From the NCBI GenBank assembly GCA_044867345.1, contig JBIOUU010000202.1, positions 1 through 5,518 of the forward strand: a stretch of DNA of 5,518 bases. The letters are read 5' to 3'. This DNA is from AC-69 sp044867345 (lineage in GTDB: Bacteria > Actinomycetota > UBA4738 > HRBIN12). A program made the translations under genes and the position numbers. Positions 1 through 5,505 of this stretch are shown here, one piece after another (within the stretch, counting starts at the first letter, position 1; each line of letters begins with the position of its first letter). The notes under the pieces were generated by a model that was given only the letters and a program-made list of their open reading frames with translations, was not told where the DNA came from and made no database searches.

Positions 1-441
1 ACTGCCGTCCGACAGTCGCGCATCCACCCAAGGTGATGACTCATCGACCCGAAGGCCGAGCGGGGCCACGATCCTCTCGATCACGTGCAGGACGGCCTCC
101 TCCCCCTCAAACAGACCGTCCGTCACCTTCTCGAGCCGCCCCTTCCGCTCCACGTAGACGTCGTCAGGCCCGTTCACCATGACCTCGGTGACGTCGGGGT
201 CCTTGAGCAGGAACTCGATGGGCCCCAGCCCGACGACCGCATCCGAAACCTCGTTGATGACCTTCGTCAGCACACCCCGGGGCAGGATGTGGCGCTCCTC
301 GCGGAGGATGGCGAGTGCCTCCTCGCGGACCCGCAGACGCCGCTCGGTTCGCGACACCTCTTCCAGTCCACGAGCGTCGACCCGGTGAAGTAGCCGCTCG
401 TGCAGGCCGCGACGAACCTCCACGAGCGCGTCCGCTCGCAT
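1..441 (-). CDS. cpaF: CpaF/TadA-family secretion ATPase, N-terminal 147 codons (cut by left edge)
   Basis: This is the start of the hexameric ATPase that powers assembly of Tad/Flp-type pili from the cytoplasmic face of the membrane. Only the N-terminal region is present; the Walker A, Asp-box and Walker B parts would lie beyond base 1. Residues 1-50 are charged and helical. Residues 72-102 (LGPIEFLLKDPDVTEVMVNG, then DDVYVERKGRL) and 121-147 (IERIVAPLGLRVDESSPWVD, then ARLSDGS) are hallmark stretches of the CpaF/TadA N-terminal domain, which separate it from PilB/GspE ATPases. The ATG at 441-439 shares its A with the TGA stop of the upstream cpaE gene (TGATG), so translation is probably coupled; GGAGG-like sequence sits in the last codons of cpaE about 10 bases upstream. 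In known Tad loci this gene is followed by tadB and tadC, which would be expected to the left. The family is certain; completeness beyond the edge cannot be judged. Confidence 0.95.
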   Translation of the reverse strand, partial: MRADALVEVRRGLHERLLHRVDARGLEEVSRTERRLRVREEALAILREERHILPRGVLTKVINEVSDAVVGLGPIEFLLKDPDVTEVMVNGPDDVYVERKGRLEKVTDGLFEGEEAVLHVIERIVAPLGLRVDESSPWVDARLSDGS

Positions 442-1526
442 CAGGACCCTTCCTCCAGCTGCTCGAGCAGTTTCGCGGCCAACCGATCCACCGAGCGGCC
501 GGCCCGGCTTCGCTTCGGCAGCAGGCGACCTTGGTCCTGGGCGGCTGGCACCCTTCGGTCCACGGGGATCACGGCGACCGGCGGGCGCCCGAAGACCCGT
601 TCCACATCGTGGGGCGAGATCTGCCGCCTGGTGGCGCGGTTGACGACGAACGAACAGCGATCGTCGAGGCCTGCGGCCTCGACGGCCCGCTTGGCGGCGC
701 GGAACGAAAGCACGTCGAGCCCGAGCACCATCACCACCACGTCCGCGAGGCCCAGCCCCAACCTCACCGTGTCGTCCATCCCCCGGGGGACGTGCAACAC
801 GACGAGGTCAGCTGCCAACCGGACCGCCTCCAGGACGGGACCGACATCTCTAGCCGTGACTCGTTCGCCCTGCTGGACGTCCGTGGGGCCGAAAAGCACC
901 CGGAACCCGTCGGGGTGTTGCCACAGCAGGTCGTCGAGGTGCCGCGCCGTGAGCTCGTCGCCGATTGGCACGGCGTCGGCGATGGTCCTTGGCGATCCAT
1001 CCAGGGGAGCCCCCACCGCCGGGCCGATATCGGCCACAGCGAGATCGAGGTCCGCCAGGACGCAGCGGCGCTCCCGCCTTGCGAAGCTCGCCGCTAGGTG
1101 AGTGGCAAGGAACGTCGCTCCCGAGCCTCCGCGTGGCCCGTATACGGCAATGACCCGCCCCAGCGACTCCCGCTCACGGGCGCCGGGAGCGAAGACGCGT
1201 GCGGCCGCGCGTGCCAGCTCGCCGCGATCGGCCGGCCATAGGAAGAATCCCTTCGCTCCGGCCTTCAAGGCCCTTCGAAGGGTCTGCACGGACTCGGAGG
1301 TGTCCACGGCGAGCAGCGCGCTTCCGTTCAGCTGCGCGGACGTGACGAGCCGGGGCGAGGCCACGACGGCGTCGGGTTCGAGCTGCCGAACGGCTTCGGA
1401 CAGTTGATGCTCGTCGGAGGCGGTCGCGACCACCCGCGCCCGCCCCGTCCGGTCGAGGAAGTGCAACACCTCCTCGGCCACGTCGTGCTCCTCGAGCGCG
1501 AGGACCACCCGCGCAACCTCTTCCAT
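441..1526 (-). CDS. cpaE: CpaE/TadZ-like pilus localisation protein (pseudo-receiver plus MinD-type ATPase domain)
   Basis: The product is a 361-residue cytoplasmic protein of the CpaE/TadZ family, which marks the site of Tad pilus assembly. Residues 5-115 look like a response-regulator receiver fold without its active site: the beta-3 position where the phospho-Asp should be reads DAVVASP, and the usual beta-5 Lys region reads GFFLWP. Residues 124-350 are a MinD/ParA-type domain with a deviant Walker A, GPRGGSGAT (130-138), in which the usual Lys before Thr is Ala, a substitution known in CpaE/TadZ proteins. VLADLDLAVADIG (156-168) gives the A' strand, and DLVVLHVPRGMDD (240-252) the switch region. 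The frame is open back to a GTG at 1625, but I chose the ATG at 1526 because it has GGAG five bases upstream and begins right at the fold; the extra 33 residues are low-complexity and their start codons lack a ribosome binding site. The gene overlaps cpaF by one base. Function of the family is known; ATP hydrolysis here is doubtful. Confidence 0.9.
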   Translation of the reverse strand: MEEVARVVLALEEHDVAEEVLHFLDRTGRARVVATASDEHQLSEAVRQLEPDAVVASPRLVTSAQLNGSALLAVDTSESVQTLRRALKAGAKGFFLWPADRGELARAAARVFAPGARERESLGRVIAVYGPRGGSGATFLATHLAASFARRERRCVLADLDLAVADIGPAVGAPLDGSPRTIADAVPIGDELTARHLDDLLWQHPDGFRVLFGPTDVQQGERVTARDVGPVLEAVRLAADLVVLHVPRGMDDTVRLGLGLADVVVMVLGLDVLSFRAAKRAVEAAGLDDRCSFVVNRATRRQISPHDVERVFGRPPVAVIPVDRRVPAAQDQGRLLPKRSRAGRSVDRLAAKLLEQLEEGS

Positions 1527-1621
1527 CCATGCTCCATCGCGTCGGAGGGGAGACCACGCCATCGCGGGGAAGCGAGGGAGAGCCTTGCGGGGGATGCTCG
1601 GCGGAACCGCCCGGCACGCGA

Positions 1622-1650
1622 ACACTAGACGCTGCCTTCAGCGCCAACAA
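1622..1650 (-). promoter_or_regulatory. Candidate sigma-70-type promoter for the cpaE-cpaF unit
   Basis: Read on the minus strand there is a -35-like TTGTTG (1650-1645), a spacer of exactly 17 bases, and a -10-like TAGTGT (1627-1622), which fits the TTGnnn / TAnnnT pattern of actinobacterial housekeeping promoters. Transcription would begin near 1615 and give a leader of about 90 bases before the cpaE ATG at 1526. It also sits just upstream of the alternative GTG start at 1625, which would make that start leaderless or untranscribed and supports the downstream ATG. The leader contains a short GGCGG-TT-CCGCC inverted repeat (1600-1611). The match was found by eye, so chance cannot be excluded. 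Confidence 0.4.
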
Positions 1651-1741
1651 TCACCAACCCGGCGGATTCCTAGATCTTGTCGGGGGACACGCCCGTGATG
1701 TGCGACACACCTTCGCGTCATCGCACGAGGTCACGCGAGGA

Positions 1742-1750
1742 TGCTAGGGT
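1742..1750 (+). promoter_or_regulatory. Weak extended -10 promoter candidate for the rightward unit
   Basis: TGCTAGGGT (1742-1750) fits the extended -10 pattern TGnTAnnnT. No recognisable -35 hexamer lies 16-19 bases upstream. If used, transcription would start near 1757, about 38 bases ahead of the small reading frame at 1795 and about 165 bases ahead of the RNHCP gene. It is the best rightward promoter I can find in the divergent gap, but the support is thin. Confidence 0.25.
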
Positions 1751-1794
1751 CTGCTCCTCGCCACGCTGGTGGCCCGACCGCAGGGAGGTGACCG

Positions 1795-1860
1795 ATGATC
1801 ATCGTTGCCGAGGTGGTCGTCGAGTCGCGCGCTGGCTCCGGTCGGTTCCGCTCTTCCTGA
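1795..1860 (+). CDS. Possible 21-codon small protein or leader peptide
   Basis: The ATG at 1795 follows GGAGGTGA (1784-1791), an eight-base match to the end of 16S rRNA, at a spacing of three bases from its last A (about seven from the GGAGG core). This is the strongest Shine-Dalgarno in the window. The frame encodes 21 residues starting MIIVAEVVVESRAG and ending in RFRSS before TGA at 1858-1860. The N-terminal part is hydrophobic/acidic and the rest basic. I recognise no family. It lies 61 bases before the RNHCP ATG on the same strand and could be a leader peptide, a small protein, or the remnant start of a broken gene; the adjacent frame runs open to a TGA at 1923-1925 that overlaps the RNHCP ATG as ATGA. 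The claim rests on the ribosome binding site alone. Confidence 0.3.
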   Translation: MIIVAEVVVESRAGSGRFRSS

Positions 1861-1921
1861 TCGGCGGGAGCCTATCAGGGCACGACGGCGTATCCCACCG
1901 TGCTCTCCTGGAGATCATCCG

Positions 1922-2293
1922 ATGACACGCCATCAACGCCGCGGTGAGCCGCATGAGAGGCGACACTCGTTCCGCTGTGGCCACTGCCGGCTCGACGTCT
2001 CGACCGACGCCCTCGGCACCGCTCACCGCAACCATTTGTCCGAACTGCCTGTGGAGCCGTCATCTGGACGCCACTCCCGGCGACCGAGCCGCGGAGTGTG
2101 GCTCGCTCATGGAGCCGATCGCCATCACCGTGCGCGGGGGCGGGGAGTGGGTGATCGTTCATCGGTGCCGCGGCTGCGACGAGCTCCACCTCAACCGAGC
2201 GGCCGGGGACGACAACCCGCTCATCCTGCTGCGGGTGGCGGTCAGGCCCCTCGCCAGCCTCCGTCCCCCATGGAGCGGATCGGTCAGCTGTGA
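1922..2293 (+). CDS. RNHCP-domain zinc-binding protein; conserved reading frame broken twice
   Basis: The conserved protein is a small RNHCP-domain protein (Pfam family named for this motif; function unknown, probably zinc-binding). The ATG at 1922 has GGAG at 1910-1913, eight bases upstream. Codons 1-38 end in CGHC and HRNH. The continuation CPNCLWSRHLDATPGDRA, MEPI, GEWVIVHRCRGC, NRAAGDDN and AVRPLA lies one base over, in the third frame. The C-terminus QPPSPMERIGQL then returns to the first frame and stops at 2291-2293. Correcting one extra T in TTT (2035-2037) and one missing C near 2253-2255 gives a clean 123-residue protein with seven Cys (19, 22, 39, 42, 59, 82, 85). As written, the frame from 1922 is still open end to end, but residues 39-111 would be unrelated Arg/Pro-rich sequence without the zinc ligands. 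It could be a pseudogene or the result of two sequence errors. It converges on the next gene with a 17-base gap. Family call is firm; integrity is not. Confidence 0.85.
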   Translation: MTRHQRRGEPHERRHSFRCGHCRLDVSTDALGTAHRNHLSELPVEPSSGRHSRRPSRGVWLAHGADRHHRARGRGVGDRSSVPRLRRAPPQPSGRGRQPAHPAAGGGQAPRQPPSPMERIGQL

Positions 2294-2303
2294 CCGGCCG
2301 GTC
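2292..2303. repeat. Perfect 12-bp palindrome between convergent genes
   Basis: GACCGGCCGGTC starts in the stop codon of the RNHCP gene and lies just before the stop codon of the convergent membrane-protein gene. As RNA it could form only a four-base stem on a GGCC loop, with no U-tract on either side, so it is a weak terminator candidate at best. Short GC palindromes are common at this base composition. Confidence 0.25.
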
Positions 2304-2310
2304 GGACGAG

Positions 2311-3156
2311 TCAGCTCCAGGGGATCGCGTCCTCCTTCACCCGCGGGAGCCGGAACGAGGGTTCGGGGAATTCATCGATGACGCGAGACGCGCGTGCTCG
2401 GGATCGCCGCCACCGGATCGCGAGCGCGACCCCGAGCGCAAGCATGAGCAATGCGAGGATGGCCAGGATCGCGGCCCACGCCCGGATCGCGGAGTCCTCC
2501 GGCTCCTGCCGGTTCGCGGCGAGTCGCTCCGTCAGGCTCCTCACCTGCTCCTCCATGGATCGCTGATCGGCGGCGGCCTCCCTCGCCGCCGTGTTCAGCA
2601 CCTCGATCCGCGTCTCGCTCCGCCGCAAGTGGAACCGCGCCGCTCGCAGCTTGCCCTTCAGTGCGTCTCGCTTCTCGAGGAGCTTGGCCTCGAGCACCGT
2701 GTGGACGATGGTGATGCGCCCGAACCCCAGCCACCCGATCGTGCTCGAGCGGCAGGGGTCGTTGCAGAAGCTGACGGCGTAGTTGGCCGACGCGACGTCG
2801 GGGACGGTGAAGGTGAGCGATCCCGTCGCGTACCGGTAGCCGTCCTGCCCTTCCGTGACCGGGCCGAACCGAACGACCCCCAGGCGGATGGCGCCCTTCG
2901 GGATCGTGGGCGGGTCGATCATGCCGTACCGGCTGTCGGCAAGCAGGTAGGCGTAGTAGGGGCCGCCCTCGATCCGTCCGGTGCCCTTCAGCCGGTTGAC
3001 GGCGAAGGCGCCGCGGAGCACCCCCGTTTGCCCCGGCAGGTAGTGGTCGCGCTTGGGCTCCAGCGAGTCCCAGCCCCCGGCGGAGGCCGGCGGCGCGAGC
3101 ACGCCCAGCAAACCTCCGGCCATCACGAAGACGAGAAGCGTTCCGATCCGCCGCAT
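2311..3156 (-). CDS. Secreted, membrane-anchored protein with C-terminal coiled coil and TM helix; function unknown
   Basis: The 281-residue product has a clear type I membrane layout. Residues 1-26 are a Sec signal peptide (MRR, a hydrophobic core, then ASA before Gly27). Residues 27-153 form a probably beta-rich extracellular domain that contains CNDPC (131-135), where the two Cys could form a disulfide or bind metal. Residues 154-216 are rich in Leu, Arg and Glu and look like a coiled coil. Residues 226-247 are a TM helix followed by RWRR, and about 34 residues remain in the cytoplasm. The ATG at 3156 is preceded by GGGAGGGGA at a good distance, which fixes the start. I do not recognise a named family; from memory, similar CNDPC-bearing proteins occur as hypothetical proteins in actinobacteria. 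The gene starts 61 bases after the penicillin-binding protein stop on the same strand, so co-transcription and a cell-envelope role are likely inferences. Its ribosome binding site lies in a strong inverted repeat. Confidence 0.88.
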   Translation of the reverse strand: MRRIGTLLVFVMAGGLLGVLAPPASAGGWDSLEPKRDHYLPGQTGVLRGAFAVNRLKGTGRIEGGPYYAYLLADSRYGMIDPPTIPKGAIRLGVVRFGPVTEGQDGYRYATGSLTFTVPDVASANYAVSFCNDPCRSSTIGWLGFGRITIVHTVLEAKLLEKRDALKGKLRAARFHLRRSETRIEVLNTAAREAAADQRSMEEQVRSLTERLAANRQEPEDSAIRAWAAILAILALLMLALGVALAIRWRRSRARASRVIDEFPEPSFRLPRVKEDAIPWS

Positions 3157-3160
3157 GGCT

Positions 3161-3211
3161 GTCCCCTCCCGGTCGTCCGTCAGTCATCACACTCGACGGG
3201 ATGGAGGGGAC
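3161..3211 (-). promoter_or_regulatory. Inverted repeat that could hide the ribosome binding site of the membrane-protein gene
   Basis: In the minus-strand transcript, GUCCCCUCC (3211-3203) is an exact complement of GGAGGGGAC (3169-3161): nine pairs, seven of them G-C, around a 33-base loop. The second arm is the Shine-Dalgarno of the gene that starts at 3156, and the first arm begins six bases after the stop codon of the penicillin-binding protein gene. A stem here would block ribosome entry unless it is opened, for instance by ribosomes finishing the upstream gene. No U-tract follows, so it is not a standard intrinsic terminator. The pairing is seen directly; its role is inferred. Confidence 0.5.
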
Positions 3212-3217
3212 CCGGGT

Positions 3218-5431
3218 TCAGTGGCCGGGCTTTCCGTGCCCGTTGCCGTTCCCGTCGCCGTTGTTCGAGGGGGATCCCGTCGGGCTCGGCGACGGAGGCG
3301 GCGGGGGTGCCGGGGCAACGAACCCGATCGAGGTCGAGGCGAAGTCCTGCACGGGCAGGCCCTCGGTGGCCATCAGCATGTAGTCGTGCCAGATGGGGGC
3401 GGCGAGCACGCCCCCGAACCCCGTCCCGTATCCCGGGACGTAGGGCATGGGGATCTCGGCCCTGGCGTAGCCCACCCACACGCCGGTGGCGAGCTGCGGG
3501 ACGTAGCCCAGGAACCAGGCGTCCTGGTAGTCCTGGCCGGTTCCGGTCTTGCCGGCCTGGGGCCGCCCGATGTCGGCCGCGGTGCCGGTGCCGAAGCGCA
3601 CCACGCCCTCGAGCATGGCCGTCTCCTCCTGGGCCACCCACGCCGGGATGGCCCGGGTGCACTCCGGCTTCTGCCGGTAGACGCTCTTTCCGGTGCTCGA
3701 GACGACCTGGGCGATCGCATAGGGCTGGCAGTGCACGCCCTCGTTGGCCAGAGTGGCGAAGCCCGATGTCATGTCGAGCGGCGAGACCGGCGAGGTGCCG
3801 AGCGTGAGCGGGCACACGGGCGTGAGGTCGGTGGTGATCCCCATCTTGTGCGCCACCTCAGCCACGCGTTCCGGACCAACCTGGTCGATCACCTGGGCGA
3901 ACACGACGTTCACGGAGTCCGCCGTGGCCAGCCACAGCGGGTAGCTGCCGCCTCCCGCGGGCTCGGCGTTGTGCAGGGTCCAGGTCTCCCCTCCACCGCA
4001 GTCGGGGATGGTCCTGGGGGAGTAGCCGCTGTACACGGCGTTCGGCGAGATCCCGGCCTCAAGGGCGGCGGCCAGGGTGAACACCTTGAAGGCGCTCCCC
4101 GCGGTTCGTCCGCCGCCGGGGTCGACGGCCAGGTTGTACTGGTTCGGCCCGTACGGGGCGTTCCCCACGGCCATGGCCCTGATGGCGCCGGTCTGGGGGA
4201 CGATGCTGACCAAGGCGGACTGTGGAAGCCCGGCGCCGGTCATGCGGTCGGCCAACACCTGCTCGGCCTGGCGTTCGGACTTGGGGTCGAGCGTGGTGTA
4301 GATCCGGAGGCCGCCCTGGTAGAGGGCCCTGATCCGGGCCTTCACCGTGGGACCGAAGGCCGGGTTGGACAGGAAGCTGTCCACCACGTACTGGGTCCAG
4401 TAGGAGTTCGGCGCGGACTGGGCCATGTTCCGGTCGGCGGCCGAGAGGACGATCGGCGCCGACGAGGCCTGGTCGTAGCGTCCGCTCGAGATCCATCCGA
4501 GCTCGAGCATCCGGGCCAGGACGTCGTTTCGCCGATGGAGTGCATGCTTGGGCCTGGTCAAGGGATCGTAGTAGGACGGCGAGCGGATCATCCCGGCGAG
4601 CAGGGCCGCCTGGGACAGCGTGAGCTCCGATGGCCGCTGTGCGAAGTAGTACTCGGCGGCCGAGGCCATCCCGTACGCGCCGTGGCCGAGGTACACCTCA
4701 CTCAGGTACATCCCCAGGATGTGCTCCTTGGAGTAGGTGTTCTCCAGACGGACCGCGTCGGCGGCCTCCCGGATCTTGCGGGCGAGCGTGGGGGCGTCGC
4801 CGGTGACGGTGTCCTTGACCAGCTGCTGGGAGATGGTCGAGCCCCCCTCCACGATCCCCCCGGCGATGAGATTGGTGACGGCGGCCCGGACGATGGCCGA
4901 GAAGTCCAGAGGGCCGTGCTGGAAGAACCCGTCGTCCTCGATGGCCAGCACGGCCTGGATGGTGCTCTCCCGGTACCGGCTGATCGGCACGACCACCCGG
5001 TTCTCGCCGAAGTACACGTGCTGGAGGACCGATCCGTCCCTGGCTAGGATGGTGGATCGCTGCGGGAGCGGCGGGAGCTTGAGCGGATCGCTCACCTTGG
5101 CCAAGTAGTGGCGATCGACCATGCTGAGCGAGGCGTTCAGGGCCATCACCACCGGCACGAAGGCCAGAGCGAACACGAAGATGCCTACGATCAGGACGAG
5201 CCCGAACCGACTCTCCCGGTCGAGCGCATCGAACTCCCCCATGGCTCGCTCGGCAACAGCGTCCAAGCGGGAGGGCCCGAGCGGCGCGTCCAGGCGCGTG
5301 CGCCACTCCGCAGGCAGGCGCGGGAGGGACAGCCCGGACGCCGGATGCAGCAGCCGGTCCAGGAAGATTCCCCGGTGGGGCCGGTGGCGTGGAATCGGTT
5401 GGGCCATGGGTGGTTCTGTCTTACCCATCAT
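3218..5431 (-). CDS. Class A penicillin-binding protein (GT51 transglycosylase plus transpeptidase)
   Basis: This bifunctional enzyme polymerises lipid II into glycan strands and cross-links their peptides on the outer face of the membrane. Numbered from the ATG at 5431 (737 residues): a charged cytoplasmic segment 1-75; a TM helix at about 76-100; the GT51 domain with EDDGFF (catalytic Glu165), GGSTISQQ (196-203), RKIRE (218-222) and YLSEVYLG (242-249); then a transpeptidase domain with SAFK (nucleophile Ser446, Lys449), SVN (506-508) and KTGT (628-631). All three penicillin-binding motifs are intact. Residues 704-737 are a Pro/Ser then Asn/Gly-rich tail. One oddity is Ser where the fourth GT51 motif usually has Asn (YLN). 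The start is uncertain: no ribosome binding site is seen before ATG 5431 or 5428, and the frame stays open through a TTG at 5449 to the window end, so the true start may lie outside. It is upstream of the membrane-protein gene and probably in one operon with it. Confidence 0.96.
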   Translation of the reverse strand: MMGKTEPPMAQPIPRHRPHRGIFLDRLLHPASGLSLPRLPAEWRTRLDAPLGPSRLDAVAERAMGEFDALDRESRFGLVLIVGIFVFALAFVPVVMALNASLSMVDRHYLAKVSDPLKLPPLPQRSTILARDGSVLQHVYFGENRVVVPISRYRESTIQAVLAIEDDGFFQHGPLDFSAIVRAAVTNLIAGGIVEGGSTISQQLVKDTVTGDAPTLARKIREAADAVRLENTYSKEHILGMYLSEVYLGHGAYGMASAAEYYFAQRPSELTLSQAALLAGMIRSPSYYDPLTRPKHALHRRNDVLARMLELGWISSGRYDQASSAPIVLSAADRNMAQSAPNSYWTQYVVDSFLSNPAFGPTVKARIRALYQGGLRIYTTLDPKSERQAEQVLADRMTGAGLPQSALVSIVPQTGAIRAMAVGNAPYGPNQYNLAVDPGGGRTAGSAFKVFTLAAALEAGISPNAVYSGYSPRTIPDCGGGETWTLHNAEPAGGGSYPLWLATADSVNVVFAQVIDQVGPERVAEVAHKMGITTDLTPVCPLTLGTSPVSPLDMTSGFATLANEGVHCQPYAIAQVVSSTGKSVYRQKPECTRAIPAWVAQEETAMLEGVVRFGTGTAADIGRPQAGKTGTGQDYQDAWFLGYVPQLATGVWVGYARAEIPMPYVPGYGTGFGGVLAAPIWHDYMLMATEGLPVQDFASTSIGFVAPAPPPPPSPSPTGSPSNNGDGNGNGHGKPGH

Positions 5432-5436
5432 GCGCG

Positions 5437-5451
5437 CTTTGCGTTGCAAAG
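5437..5451. repeat. Short inverted repeat next to the penicillin-binding protein start
   Basis: CTTTGC-GTT-GCAAAG is a perfect six-base inverted repeat with a three-base spacer, placed 6-20 bases before the ATG at 5431. It could be an operator half-site pair or affect translation start, but if the protein begins further upstream it is simply coding sequence. No family of regulator is suggested by it. Confidence 0.2.
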
Positions 5452-5505
5452 GTTCGACCGGATCCTGGCCGCGATGGGTCCGTCGCGGTTTCTCAACATG
5501 CGGCA

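Larger units (their letters stand above)
1527..1794. other. Divergent intergenic region with no convincing gene
   Basis: This 268-base stretch lies between the cpaE start and the small plus-strand reading frame. Open frames exist on both strands, but they are Arg/Pro-rich, lack ribosome binding sites, and do not resemble any protein I know. Besides the two promoter candidates given separately, I see only short inverted repeats (GGCGG/CCGCC at 1600-1611; GTGCGA at about 1700 with TCGCAC at 1721-1726). Its base composition is slightly less G+C-rich around 1621-1680 than in the genes, as expected of a promoter region. Confidence 0.5.

Noticed and set aside
315..1101. Two overlapping plus-strand open frames of over 230 codons
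   Set aside because: Both are antisense to cpaE and cpaF, whose protein motifs are clear; their composition is that of high-GC shadow frames.
1527..1625. A 33-residue N-terminal extension of CpaE/TadZ from a GTG at 1625
   Set aside because: It has no ribosome binding site, overlaps the candidate -10 element, and is not needed by the fold, which starts at the ATG at 1526.
2034..2042. Programmed ribosomal frameshift in the RNHCP gene
   Set aside because: Two shifts in opposite directions would be needed in one short gene, and I see no known slippery heptamer, stop-codon context or downstream pseudoknot; indels or errors are simpler.
2294..2310. Bidirectional terminator between the convergent genes
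   Set aside because: The palindrome gives only a short stem and there is no U-tract on either strand.
2290..3807. A 505-codon open frame on the plus strand
   Set aside because: It runs antisense to two well-supported genes, turns into Arg/Pro/Ser low complexity in its second half, and has no recognisable domain.
3053..5047. A 664-codon open frame on the plus strand
   Set aside because: It lies opposite the penicillin-binding protein and the start of the membrane-protein gene, is rich in Gly, His, Arg and Val without domain motifs, and is the usual antisense shadow of a high-GC gene.
5452..5505. Promoter for the penicillin-binding protein (TTGAGA on the minus strand near 5494)
   Set aside because: No -10-like hexamer lies at a 16-19 base spacing, and the stretch may be coding.
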